64,000 nt of DNA from Endobugula sp965225895 (lineage in GTDB: Bacteria; Pseudomonadota; Gammaproteobacteria; Pseudomonadales; Cellvibrionaceae), in assembly GCA_965225895.1 (NCBI GenBank), contig CBDDBR010000011.1:868001-932000 (forward strand), given 5' to 3'. Positions 1 to 7,868 of this stretch are shown one piece after another. Both the position numbers and the translations under genes were made by a program. The notes below the pieces were generated by a model. It was not told where the DNA came from. It ran no database searches and saw only the letters and a program-made list of their open reading frames with translations. Position 1 is the first letter of the stretch, and every line of letters begins with the position of its first letter.

Positions 1-717
1 GGTTTACAAAAAGGGCGCGAATACGATACTCAGGTTGCTTTAAAAGATGATGAAGGTAGTCGTCGTAATCCTGATGTGATTATTTATCTACCAGAAGACA
101 AGCAATTAGTGATTGACTCTAAAGTATCGCTGACTCATTACGAACAGTATGTAAATTCTGATGACCAAGCAGAAAAAACCGTTGCCCTAAAAGGGCATAT
201 CGATTCGGTACGTCAACATATTAAAGGTTTAAGCCGTAAAAATTACGAAGATTTAAAAGGGATTCAAACATTAGATTTTGTTTTTATTTTTATGCCCATA
301 GAAGCCGCATTTATGCTGGCTTTACAGCATGAGCCTGCGTTATTTAAAGAGGCATATGATAAGCAAATTATTTTGGTGAGTCCTACCACGTTAATGGCCA
401 CTCTACGCACAGTAGCGAATATTTGGCGTTATCATAAGCAGCATAAAAATGCAGAATTAATCGCTACTCAAGCGGGCGGTTTGTATGACCAATTTGCGCT
501 GGTGCTTGAGTCGGTAGATGACTTGGGTAAGCAGTTAGAAAAAGCACAAATTACTTATCAAAAAACCCGTAACCGTTTATCAGGTGGCCGCGGTGATTTA
601 ATAGGGCGTGTAGAGAAATTGAAAAAGCTGGGGGCGAAAGCAAAAAAAACCTTACCAGCAACCGAAGTGAGTCATGACGACTCATTACTTGATCATCATT
701 CAACAGAAGAGAAGTAA
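1..717 (+). CDS. rmuC: DNA recombination protein RmuC (5' truncated by window)
   Basis: The reading frame is open from base 1, so the gene begins outside the window and the first in-window ATG (76) is internal. The visible 238 residues cover the conserved RmuC core, including the segments RNPDVIIYLPEDKQLVIDSK and FMPIEAAF, and a lysine-rich C-terminal tail. RmuC proteins are predicted nuclease-fold proteins that limit DNA inversions at short inverted repeats; the usual N-terminal membrane anchor and coiled coil would lie upstream. The stop is 2 bases before the DUF2489 gene, so the two are probably cotranscribed. Family assignment is firm; biochemical role is from family knowledge. Confidence 0.93.
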   Translation, partial: GLQKGREYDTQVALKDDEGSRRNPDVIIYLPEDKQLVIDSKVSLTHYEQYVNSDDQAEKTVALKGHIDSVRQHIKGLSRKNYEDLKGIQTLDFVFIFMPIEAAFMLALQHEPALFKEAYDKQIILVSPTTLMATLRTVANIWRYHKQHKNAELIATQAGGLYDQFALVLESVDDLGKQLEKAQITYQKTRNRLSGGRGDLIGRVEKLKKLGAKAKKTLPATEVSHDDSLLDHHSTEEK

Positions 718-719
718 CC

Positions 720-1175
720 ATGGGGTTTGTATTAATTATTATTGCCGTTGTTATTGTATTGGTATTAGCTGTTATTGCCTATCGTTTACAGCAGCAAGTT
801 AAAAAGATGGAAGCGGATAAGGCAGCACAAGAACAAGCCTTAGCGGATCAACAGCAAGAAAAACGTGACTCTATGAACAAGAGCATTCAAATACTCGCCC
901 AAGGCTTACTTACGGATCAGGTCACTAAAACCGAAGCTGCTATTCGTATAGGCGCATTAATGGAGTTTTTAGGCGTTGACGAAGCCACTAAAGAAGAATT
1001 TAGCGCAATATATCAGCTTGCCGAAGCCAGCGCGCATATTCCTATTCTAGAAAAATGGAAAGCCCTTTCTACCAAAGAAAAAATGCGTTACGACAATGAG
1101 CGCATGGCACTCGAAGAAAAGTACGGTGATTTCGTAATGGATGCAGCCCAGCGTATTATGGGTAGAACGTTTTAA
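720..1175 (+). CDS. DUF2489 membrane-anchored protein
   Basis: A 151-residue protein with one N-terminal hydrophobic helix (about residues 3-20, rich in I/V/L) followed by a Gln/Lys/Ala-rich coiled coil (about 23-55) and a conserved C-terminal helical domain ending in AAQRIMGRTF. This organisation matches the DUF2489 family of gammaproteobacteria. It starts 2 bases after rmuC, implying translational coupling. The function is unknown; topology suggests an inner-membrane anchor with the domain in the cytoplasm. Confidence 0.85.
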   Translation: MGFVLIIIAVVIVLVLAVIAYRLQQQVKKMEADKAAQEQALADQQQEKRDSMNKSIQILAQGLLTDQVTKTEAAIRIGALMEFLGVDEATKEEFSAIYQLAEASAHIPILEKWKALSTKEKMRYDNERMALEEKYGDFVMDAAQRIMGRTF

Positions 1176-1362
1176 TACGTGTAGTAATAATGATTGTTAT
1201 GCAATAACAAAGGCTATGAGTGTTTGTTATCTGCTGTATTAGCAGTTTTTATTGTTATATATATTTTATTTTCTCTTTTTTGTCACACACCCCTACATTG
1301 TGCAGTCTAACTATAGATGAGTTTGAATTTCTTACTCGAATAATGATCTATAGGAGACAACA

Positions 1363-1770
1363 ATGCAAAATTTCGATGTGCAGAGTGTAGGTTTACAGGT
1401 TTCTAAAACCGTAGCATTCAACTATATAGCTGATCCTAACAATCTGCCCGAATGGACAAATGCTTTTAGCACTGTATCTGAAGGTAAAGCGGTAATGACA
1501 ACGCCAGAAGGTGAGTTAGAGGTGGGGTTAGACGTTGAGTCTTCTGCATCACATGGCTCAATCGATTGGCGAATTATTTTTCCTGACGGGAGTGTTGCAA
1601 GGGCATTTTCTCGGCTGATGATAATAGGCAGTAGTGAATGTGTGTATTCTTTTGTACTTACACCACCACCAGTACCTTTAGAAATGCTAGAAGGCGCATT
1701 AAGTGAACAGTCTAAAATATTGGCACAAGAGTTAATCGATTTAAAACGCATTTTGGAACAGAGCCAATAA
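1363..1770 (+). CDS. SRPBCC-fold (polyketide cyclase/START-like) protein
   Basis: A 135-residue single-domain protein with the START/SRPBCC pattern: an N-terminal strand, the helix-bearing stretch FNYIADPNNLPEWTNAF (compare the W of 'P..W..W' in the family), central strands and a long C-terminal helix. A good ribosome-binding site (AGGAGA) lies 8 bases before the ATG. It is immediately followed by a gene for an ECF sigma factor, an arrangement found elsewhere in proteobacteria. SRPBCC proteins bind hydrophobic ligands; the ligand cannot be read from sequence. It might supply a signal to, or be regulated by, the sigma factor (inference). Confidence 0.8.
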   Translation: MQNFDVQSVGLQVSKTVAFNYIADPNNLPEWTNAFSTVSEGKAVMTTPEGELEVGLDVESSASHGSIDWRIIFPDGSVARAFSRLMIIGSSECVYSFVLTPPPVPLEMLEGALSEQSKILAQELIDLKRILEQSQ

Positions 1771-1793
1771 TTGCCACGTGAGGGTATGTTTTT

Positions 1794-2642
1794 GTGATTA
1801 GGTCGATAGAAGAACAAGTGTTTTTAGCAGTAGCTGGCGATAAAAAAGCGCTAGAAATGGTGATAAAAACCATACAGCCCGACGTGTATGCGATAGCGTT
1901 ACGGTTTGTATGGCACCCTCATGATGCCGAGGATGCAACACAAGATATTCTCATTAAGGTGATGACGCATCTGGGAAGTTTTAGAGGAGACAGCCGCTTT
2001 AGTACATGGGTTTATCGTATTGCGTCGAATGCATTATTAACCATGAATAAGAAAAGAATGGAAACCCAGCCAATAACGTTTGATGCGTTTGCGGCTGACC
2101 TTTCTCATAGTGTATCGAATGAAGAATGGGATGATGAGCAACCCGATAGCTCTCGTTTACTTGATGAAGTTAAAGTAGGGTGTACTTTGGCGTTGTTGCA
2201 ATGTTTGGATCGAAAACATCGATTAGCCTATATATTAGGGGATATTATGTTATTAGATCATAGTGAAGCAGCGGAAGCGTTGGATGTTTCTCAGTCCTCT
2301 TATCGAAAGCAGTTATCACGAGCTCGGCAAAAAGTTGAATCATTTATGATGTCTCATTGCGGTGTTGTTAATACAAGCAATGCGTGTCATTGTAGTCGTC
2401 GAGTGAACACTGCGATACATTTAGGTCGTGTAAATCCAGATAACTTATTGTTTTCTTCTTCGGATAATGCTGACAATAGCTTTGCTATCGTTTTTGATAA
2501 AATACAACAATTAGAAGAGGGGCGGCGTGTTGTGGAATTATATCGATCATACCAAGCACAGACACCGTCACAAGATTTTTTAGTATGGTTACGTCATTTT
2601 ATGGATCATGCGCTCATCTCGGACGAGGTGTTTTTATCATAA
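1794..2642 (+). CDS. ECF-type RNA polymerase sigma factor with C-terminal Cys-containing extension
   Basis: The start is GTG, supported by a GTGAGGG ribosome-binding site 10-16 bases upstream. Region 2 is clear (HDAEDATQDILIKVMTHL, then RFSTWVYRIASNALL), and region 4 (about residues 130-185) contains the HTH with QSSYRKQLSRAR. After it comes an approximately 95-residue extension with SHCGVVNTSNACHCSRRV, a Cys-rich motif known from a subset of ECF sigmas and probably a metal or redox-sensing site. No anti-sigma gene is adjacent. Pairing with the upstream SRPBCC gene suggests one operon. A strong terminator follows. Confidence 0.88.
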   Translation: MIRSIEEQVFLAVAGDKKALEMVIKTIQPDVYAIALRFVWHPHDAEDATQDILIKVMTHLGSFRGDSRFSTWVYRIASNALLTMNKKRMETQPITFDAFAADLSHSVSNEEWDDEQPDSSRLLDEVKVGCTLALLQCLDRKHRLAYILGDIMLLDHSEAAEALDVSQSSYRKQLSRARQKVESFMMSHCGVVNTSNACHCSRRVNTAIHLGRVNPDNLLFSSSDNADNSFAIVFDKIQQLEEGRRVVELYRSYQAQTPSQDFLVWLRHFMDHALISDEVFLS

Positions 2643-2723
2643 ATATGAGTATGTATTATTCACGCGTGAGAGGTAGTAAGCGAGGTTAATGCATTAATAT
2701 GCAGATGCTAAAGGTATAACGTA

Positions 2724-2757
2724 AAAGGCCTCAACTAGTTGAGGCCTTTATTTTTTA
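2724..2757 (+). terminator. Rho-independent terminator between convergent genes
   Basis: A perfect 26-base palindrome (2724-2749, arms beginning AAAGGCCTCAAC) is followed by a T-rich tract (ATTTTTTAA). It sits between the sigma-factor gene and the convergent gene on the other strand and could serve both. Confidence 0.9.
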
Positions 2758-2773
2758 ATCGTATTTTTACTTT

Positions 2774-3238
2774 TTATTTGATAGTAATAGAAACACGTTG
2801 GCTTTCGCCTTTACTACCAGGAACTTTTAAGTAATAAGAACCCGGCTTGATGGCAACAAATTTAATCTCTAATACGCCTTCGTCATCAAACTCAAAAGAT
2901 TCAACACCGTAAGGGCGAATCTCTAAATCGTTAACAACGACTTCATTGATCCAAATGGCACGGAAAAAACCAGAGCCTGTGAGTGCAAGTTCTTGTGAAC
3001 CGTCGCTTTTGATCGGTAATACATAATAGCCACCAGAGCGTAATTCAATTGGAGCTTCTGATAAGCTTTTTCCTGATTCTAATTTAAGTGTTGGTAATGT
3101 TTCTCTATTAGATTTTGACAGTAATCCTGCAAAGCCATATTTTGGCTTGTCGGCGTGCTTGTCAGCAACAGAGTAAGGAGCAACCGCTGTAGTAGCGATA
3201 ATTAAGGTACAAATTTTTAATAAATGATGTATTTTCAT
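2774..3238 (-). CDS. Secreted protein of unknown function
   Basis: A 154-residue protein with a signal peptide (hydrophobic residues about 6-20, probable cleavage around VA-DKH). The mature part is predicted to be a beta-sandwich: alternating hydrophobic strands ending in GSYYLKVPGSKGESQRVSITIK, a layout resembling cupredoxin- or PKD-like periplasmic domains, but no copper ligands in the right place are evident. Family not recognised. It is a single gene ending at the shared terminator; about 260 bases separate it from the next gene upstream. Confidence 0.7.
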   Translation of the reverse strand: MKIHHLLKICTLIIATTAVAPYSVADKHADKPKYGFAGLLSKSNRETLPTLKLESGKSLSEAPIELRSGGYYVLPIKSDGSQELALTGSGFFRAIWINEVVVNDLEIRPYGVESFEFDDEGVLEIKFVAIKPGSYYLKVPGSKGESQRVSITIK

Positions 3239-3499
3239 TGATGGCCTTTAAAAGTAATGGTTAAGTAAGCGGGCTTAGTGTGACAGCCTGCCAACCACAT
3301 TCAATGCCACCTTAGATTTAGGTCGAAAGTTATAAAAAATTCGGGGTGAAAGCCTTGATTCTTAAAGGATAAAAGCCCGTATTTATACTGTTTTACAGTC
3401 AATGGTTATCTTGACTTTGTGGGGGCTTACATCAAGAAAGAGGACATTTTGATGTAATGCTAATATCGCCACCAACTACCATATTGGTGTGAATAAAAT

Positions 3500-4078
3500 T
3501 TAATCTAAACACGCCAGCGCATCATCGACTAATTCATGAATATTTTCATTGCCATTTGCTTTGGCGTAGGCTCTAAGCCCGATAACCTGTGTTTGTAGAA
3601 AGCGTGCCAAGCGTGAAGTGTCTTTTGTCGCGGCTAGTTCACCTTCTTGTTGTGCTTGTATGAGTAAATGTGTAAACGCATCTTCAACGACTTTTAAGAG
3701 GCGTTTAGATTCTAGCAGCAGTGCTTCATGACTATCGGTTAGTTCAGCAATTGTTTTAACAAGCATGCACATCTCACTGGGTGCCGTATGGTAACTGTTG
3801 ATCACTATATTACGAATAAACTGCTTTAAGGCCATCAAGGGGCTGCCTGATGTTTCAATACATTCATTCAGGTAATTAAGACCGTCATCGGCATAATATT
3901 GTAGCGCTTCTTTAAATAAGCCTTCTTTACTACCAAACGTGGCATAAATACTACCTGGGCGCATGTCTATATGTTCTTGTATCTCACGCATAGAGGTGGC
4001 ATGAAATCCTTTTTCCCAAAATAGCATGGTTGCTTTCTGTACATACGCTTGCTTACTTTTGTTGATGGCTTGGCTCAT
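3500..4078 (-). CDS. TetR/AcrR-family repressor
   Basis: A 192-residue protein with an N-terminal TetR HTH: ATMLFWEKGFHATSMREIQ followed by GSIYATFGSKEGLFKEAL, then an all-helical ligand-binding domain. The CML pair in the core resembles regulators of the NemR/AcuR type that sense electrophiles by cysteine, but this is inference. It is divergent from an AhpD-like gene, and the intervening 140 bases carry three copies of a 16-base palindrome, the probable operator for both genes. It probably represses itself and the neighbour. Confidence 0.92.
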   Translation of the reverse strand: MSQAINKSKQAYVQKATMLFWEKGFHATSMREIQEHIDMRPGSIYATFGSKEGLFKEALQYYADDGLNYLNECIETSGSPLMALKQFIRNIVINSYHTAPSEMCMLVKTIAELTDSHEALLLESKRLLKVVEDAFTHLLIQAQQEGELAATKDTSRLARFLQTQVIGLRAYAKANGNENIHELVDDALACLD

Positions 4079-4090
4079 GGTTAGCTACTC

Positions 4091-4164
4091 TTGAACGGTT
4101 GTTCAAATTTTAGCTTGAACGTTTGTTCAAGTCCAGTTAAGATTGTTCTTGAACGATCGTTCAT
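4091..4164. promoter_or_regulatory. Three 16-base TetR operator repeats
   Basis: Three near-identical palindromes of the form TTGAACGnnnGTTCAA lie at 4091-4106, 4115-4130 and 4149-4164 (the last with one terminal mismatch). Spacings start to start are 24 and 34 bases. The first lies only 12 bases upstream of the tetR start, the third about 57 bases upstream of the AhpD-like gene. Placement between divergent genes and the TetR-typical symmetry make them the likely binding sites of the adjacent regulator. Confidence 0.88.
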
Positions 4165-4220
4165 AAGCATTGCAATATTTTATGACATACACACATACAT
4201 AACTTATACAGGAATAAACG

Positions 4221-4760
4221 ATGAGTACTTTTACTATCCATACAATGGAAACCGCGTCTACGGAGACACAATCTCTTTTTCAAAATTCATTGAATAATTT
4301 TGGTTTAATTCCCAACTTACACGGCGTGTTAGGTGAGGAGCCTGCTGCGCTAGAGGCTTATCAGTTAATGCATGCGCTTTTTCAGAAAACGGCCTTTAAT
4401 GCCGAAGAGCTTACCGTTGTTTGGCAAACCATTAATGTTGAACATGACTGTAAATATTGTGTGCCAGCACACAGTATGATCGCCGATATGATGAACGTTA
4501 GCCCTGATTTAACAAAGGCCTTACGTAATAAGCAAGCAATGCCTACGGAAAAACTACAGGTATTACACGATACCACGCTAAGTATTTTGCGCGATCGCGG
4601 TCATATTGCTAGTGAACAGCTTGCCAGCTTTTATGCGGCAGGTTACGAGAAAAAACATATATTGGGTATTTTACTAGGGCTTTCTCAAAAGGTAATGAGT
4701 AACTACATTAACCATATTGCAGAAACACCCGTCGATGATTTTTTTAAAGAGTACGTATAG
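4221..4760 (+). CDS. Carboxymuconolactone decarboxylase / AhpD-like protein
   Basis: A 179-residue all-helical protein with the AhpD signature EHDCKYCVPAH (E-x-x-C-x-x-C-x-x-x-H, around residues 73-83), the redox-active cysteine pair and proton-relay residues of alkylhydroperoxidase-like proteins. A ribosome-binding site (AGGAA) precedes the ATG. Its divergent partner is a TetR repressor with three operators between them, so it is likely induced by the ligand of that regulator, plausibly an electrophile or peroxide. The substrate cannot be named from sequence. Confidence 0.87.
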   Translation: MSTFTIHTMETASTETQSLFQNSLNNFGLIPNLHGVLGEEPAALEAYQLMHALFQKTAFNAEELTVVWQTINVEHDCKYCVPAHSMIADMMNVSPDLTKALRNKQAMPTEKLQVLHDTTLSILRDRGHIASEQLASFYAAGYEKKHILGILLGLSQKVMSNYINHIAETPVDDFFKEYV

Positions 4761-4946
4761 ACCTATTCCCTAAAACTTAGAATGAATAAGCGACTATGAT
4801 GCGGTTTTTATGATCGCTTTTTCATCTATGAATACATGATTAACTGTGTGCGGTAGCATTATCGTGAAAATTTAATATTTTATAAATATGTTGTTTGTTT
4901 GTATTTTCTATATATGATTGATGAGATAAGAAAATATTTTGGATAT

Positions 4947-5225
4947 ATGCAGCGTATGATTTTTGAATATGTCGGTTATGTGGCGGCTTTTTTAACCACC
5001 GTGGCTTTTTTGCCACAAGCATTACAAACCATTAAAACACGCAATACAGCCTCGCTTTCGTTGTCTATGTACGGATTATTTACGGCAGGTGTATTTTGTT
5101 GGTTGTTGTATGGTTTTGTATTAGATGATTACGCGATTATTTTAGCGAACGTGGTGACCTTGTTATTGGCCTTGTCTATTTTTAGTATTAAATTAATCAA
5201 TGTGATTAAGTATCGAGAGAAATGA
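4947..5225 (+). CDS. SemiSWEET / PQ-loop sugar transporter-like protein
   Basis: Three transmembrane helices with the SemiSWEET pattern: YVGYVAAFLTTVAFLPQALQ (containing the PQ motif), a second helix SLSMYGLFTAGVFCWLLYGF, and a third ANVVTLLLALSIF. This is about half of a eukaryotic SWEET; the family works as a dimer moving sugars across the inner membrane. The frame is open from 4899, but the conserved N terminus starts close to the ATGs at 4947 or 4956; neither has a strong ribosome-binding site, so the start is uncertain. Confidence 0.85.
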   Translation: MQRMIFEYVGYVAAFLTTVAFLPQALQTIKTRNTASLSLSMYGLFTAGVFCWLLYGFVLDDYAIILANVVTLLLALSIFSIKLINVIKYREK

Positions 5226-5234
5226 TTCGCTATA

Positions 5235-6053
5235 TTATTGAGCTAATGGATGAAAGTGACTGTCTGTAATTTCATGAAAGCCTGTTAATTGTGTCTTTGC
5301 GCTTTTAGGAAAGCAAAGCATGTTGACAGATACTGTACCAGGAAAAAGATTCTCAGAATCTTGCGCGTAATTATTTGGGTTGAATAATTTAGGGCAGTGC
5401 CAGTATAAAACATAGTTTAGTGACCACATAAGTTCGATGAGTGCTTTGGACTTTTCTTGTCGATCGTTTTCCATATAAATGACAGGCTGAAATTGCTGTA
5501 TAGTGTTTTTAGCACCATTGATAACCTCTTGTTCCATACCCTCAACATCAATTTTTATAAATTTTAATCGCGTAACATCGAGGCTCTCATCTAGCGTTTT
5601 TTTAGGGATCTTTTGTCCTTGCGAAAATTGTTCAATGGCTACGCCACCAAAATTGCCTTGGGTATCATAATTAATATCGGGAATAAGTACGTCGCCTGAT
5701 TGATCACTTAATGCCACACATTCACAGTTAACATTCGTAATACTGTTTACTGCCATATTGGCACATAAGGTTTGGTAAACAATGGGTTGGGGTTCAAAAG
5801 CAAAGACTCTGCCTTTAGGGCCAACAAAGTGTGACATCGCGAGCGTGTGTGCGCCAATGTTAGCGCCAATATCTAATACCACATCGTCTTTTTGACAAAT
5901 CTGTTGAAATAGGGTGGTTTCTAATTCAGAAAACTCACCGTACTTTTCAATAGCCTTACCAATATAGGTATCTTTTTTGTTGTACAGTACGTAACCGTAG
6001 CGTCCTTTTACTAAGCCATTAAATCCATTATTGTCTAAAATATTTTTTGGCAT
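5235..6053 (-). CDS. FkbM-family SAM-dependent methyltransferase
   Basis: A 272-residue protein with a Rossmann-type SAM site VLDIGANIGAHTLAM (around residue 58), followed by RVFAFEPQP (ribose-binding acidic strand) and FIKIDVEGMEQEVING, all diagnostic of the FkbM methyltransferase family. Members methylate hydroxyl groups on sugars, polyketides or peptides; no sugar or natural-product cluster is nearby to suggest the substrate. It ends 10 bases from the convergent SemiSWEET gene and lies 38 bases downstream of the antiporter gene on the same strand. Confidence 0.88.
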   Translation of the reverse strand: MPKNILDNNGFNGLVKGRYGYVLYNKKDTYIGKAIEKYGEFSELETTLFQQICQKDDVVLDIGANIGAHTLAMSHFVGPKGRVFAFEPQPIVYQTLCANMAVNSITNVNCECVALSDQSGDVLIPDINYDTQGNFGGVAIEQFSQGQKIPKKTLDESLDVTRLKFIKIDVEGMEQEVINGAKNTIQQFQPVIYMENDRQEKSKALIELMWSLNYVLYWHCPKLFNPNNYAQDSENLFPGTVSVNMLCFPKSAKTQLTGFHEITDSHFHPLAQ

Positions 6054-6091
6054 ATTTTTCCTTTAGTGGGTTAAGGTTTTTATTATTTTAT

Positions 6092-7258
6092 TTAATCCCT
6101 ACGCAAATGATCTTTTACCGCAATTGGGTTGGGTAAATTAAATACCACAATATAGCTAGAAATTAAGAAGGTCATAATCGCGGTGGCTTGGATTAGCGTG
6201 GATGCTTTTTCACTGATGAGTGCACCGTTATATGCGACCAGAGCAATCAATAATGAAAACTCACTAATTTGCCCTAAACGAAAACCAATGTCCCATGCAA
6301 GTTCTGTTTTTTCGCTTTGTCGGCCTAAGAGTAAACGAAAAGCGACAGGTTTGAGTATTAACATAATGGCACCGAGTATCGCGGCGGCAACAATAATATC
6401 GGGCAGTAATAATAGGTTAAAACTTGCGCCTAAAGAGAAGAAAAATAAGATTAAAAAGAAATCTCTTAATGGTTTTAAGTTGATGGCAATGTATTGGGCG
6501 ATAGGGCTGGTGGCTAAACTAATGCCTCCAATAAACGCACCAATTTCTGCAGATAAGCCGAGAGCTTCGGATAATTCTGCCATACCTAAGCACCAGCCTA
6601 GCGCGAGTAAAAAAATGTATTCGTGAAAGCGGTCAAATTTTTGAATGAGGTATTGCAAGATATAGCGTACAAATAACCATGAAAACAATGCCAAGAAAGG
6701 GAGTGAGGCAACGGTCATACCAAATTGGCCAATATTTACCTTGCCTACATCACCGCTGAGTAAAATCATTAAGCAGAGAATGGCTAAAAAATCTTGTATG
6801 AGCAATAAGCCAATGAGTAACTCACCACTGTGTTTGTGGTGTAAGGCAGTGGTGGGTAATAATTTAATACCAATGATCGTACTCGAAAACATCATGGCCA
6901 TACCAATGACCATACACTCTGTTGCGCTATAACCAAAAGCAATGCCAATACCGTAACCGCAAGCAGCAAATAACAATGAGCTAATGAGTGCAACGGGGGT
7001 CACTTGTTTTATAACTGCCGCCAATGCCTTGGGCTGCATGTCTAAGCCCAGAAGAAAAAGTAAAAAGATGATACCTATGCGTGAAATCTCGCTGATGAGA
7101 TCAACATTGGTAATTAATTTGGCGCCATAAGGGCCAAACAGTGCGCCTAAGACGATATAAGCAACCAATAGAGGCTGGCGTGTGTAAAGTGCTAATGTGG
7201 CAATAACCGCAGCACCCGTAAAAATAAGAAAAAAAGATTGAAATAGGCTACTTTCCAT
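6092..7258 (-). CDS. Kef-type CPA2 cation:proton antiporter (no RCK domain)
   Basis: A 388-residue polytopic membrane protein with about 11-12 helices and the CPA2 features GIIFLLFLLGLDM, MMFSSTIIGIKLL and LLIQDFLAILCLM. The proline-poor end stops after the last helix (residues about 365-380), so it lacks the cytosolic TrkA-N/RCK domain that the other antiporter of this window (22992-24563) possesses. Role: K+ or Na+/H+ exchange in the inner membrane. It is followed on the same strand by the FkbM gene, 38 bases away. Confidence 0.88.
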   Translation of the reverse strand: MESSLFQSFFLIFTGAAVIATLALYTRQPLLVAYIVLGALFGPYGAKLITNVDLISEISRIGIIFLLFLLGLDMQPKALAAVIKQVTPVALISSLLFAACGYGIGIAFGYSATECMVIGMAMMFSSTIIGIKLLPTTALHHKHSGELLIGLLLIQDFLAILCLMILLSGDVGKVNIGQFGMTVASLPFLALFSWLFVRYILQYLIQKFDRFHEYIFLLALGWCLGMAELSEALGLSAEIGAFIGGISLATSPIAQYIAINLKPLRDFFLILFFFSLGASFNLLLLPDIIVAAAILGAIMLILKPVAFRLLLGRQSEKTELAWDIGFRLGQISEFSLLIALVAYNGALISEKASTLIQATAIMTFLISSYIVVFNLPNPIAVKDHLRRD

Positions 7259-7330
7259 AGGACCTGTATTTTGCAGTGAATAAAGAGATTAATACACTGC
7301 TAGTGTAGCAGTTGGAAGGTGCTGTGTAAT

Positions 7331-7367
7331 CATGCCTTATTCATATTGATGAAATGAATAAGGCATG
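7331..7367 (-). terminator. Hairpin downstream of the sulfite-reductase operon
   Basis: Perfect 14-base arms (7331-7344 and 7354-7367, CATGCCTTATTCAT) separated by 9 bases, directly after the DUF934 stop. There is no clear T-run on either side, so this may be a processing or weak termination hairpin rather than a classical terminator. Confidence 0.5.
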
Positions 7368-7373
7368 AAAGGC

Positions 7374-7868
7374 TTAAGCGCGACGGCGAAAAAGAGGGGA
7401 TTTTTGATTAGCGTCGGTTTGATAGGCTTCGGTAAAATCGGTAATAGAGGCAAGTGATGCTTCTAGATCGATGCTTTCTTCCATATCAAATGCGTTAAAA
7501 CCCGAACGCGTTAAATAACATAACTGATCGCGAATAACGCCACCCGTTGCACGAATTTCGCCTTGGTAATTAAAGCGATCACGCAATAAGCGGGCAATAG
7601 AAAAGCCGCGGCCATCCATAAAGTTAGGAAAATCAATAGCGATAACGCTAAAGGTATCTAGTGACTCACTAATAGTACTTACGCACTGGTCATTTTTAAG
7701 CCATAGACCAACAGCAGGGCGAGCGCGTAATGCGTCTTTGTTGGCTTCCCATACATCTAAAGCGACTAATAATTTACCTTCAGGTAGTGCTGTTTCGGTG
7801 TCATTAACAATAAGCCATTCATTGTTAATGATCTGACCGTCTTTAATAATTTGGGCATTATTTGGCAT
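7374..7868 (-). CDS. DUF934 protein, sulfite-reductase partner
   Basis: A 164-residue protein beginning MPNNAQIIKDG; the ATG at 7868 overlaps the end of the reductase gene by 11 bases, indicating translational coupling. It contains the DUF934 core VIAIDFPNFMDGRGFSIAR and RFNYQGEIRATGGVIRDQLC. DUF934 proteins nearly always sit next to siroheme sulfite/nitrite reductases in proteobacteria and are thought to help sulfite reduction; the mechanism is unknown. An in-frame upstream ATG (7892) would add 8 residues but has poorer support. Confidence 0.88.
   Translation of the reverse strand: MPNNAQIIKDGQIINNEWLIVNDTETALPEGKLLVALDVWEANKDALRARPAVGLWLKNDQCVSTISESLDTFSVIAIDFPNFMDGRGFSIARLLRDRFNYQGEIRATGGVIRDQLCYLTRSGFNAFDMEESIDLEASLASITDFTEAYQTDANQKSPLFRRRA

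Noticed and set aside
1422..1817. Minus-strand ORF opposite the SRPBCC gene
   Set aside because: Shadow of a better supported gene with start site and homology pattern.
4840..5022. Minus-strand 60-codon ORF over the start of the SemiSWEET gene
   Set aside because: No ribosome-binding site or family features, overlaps the SemiSWEET gene.
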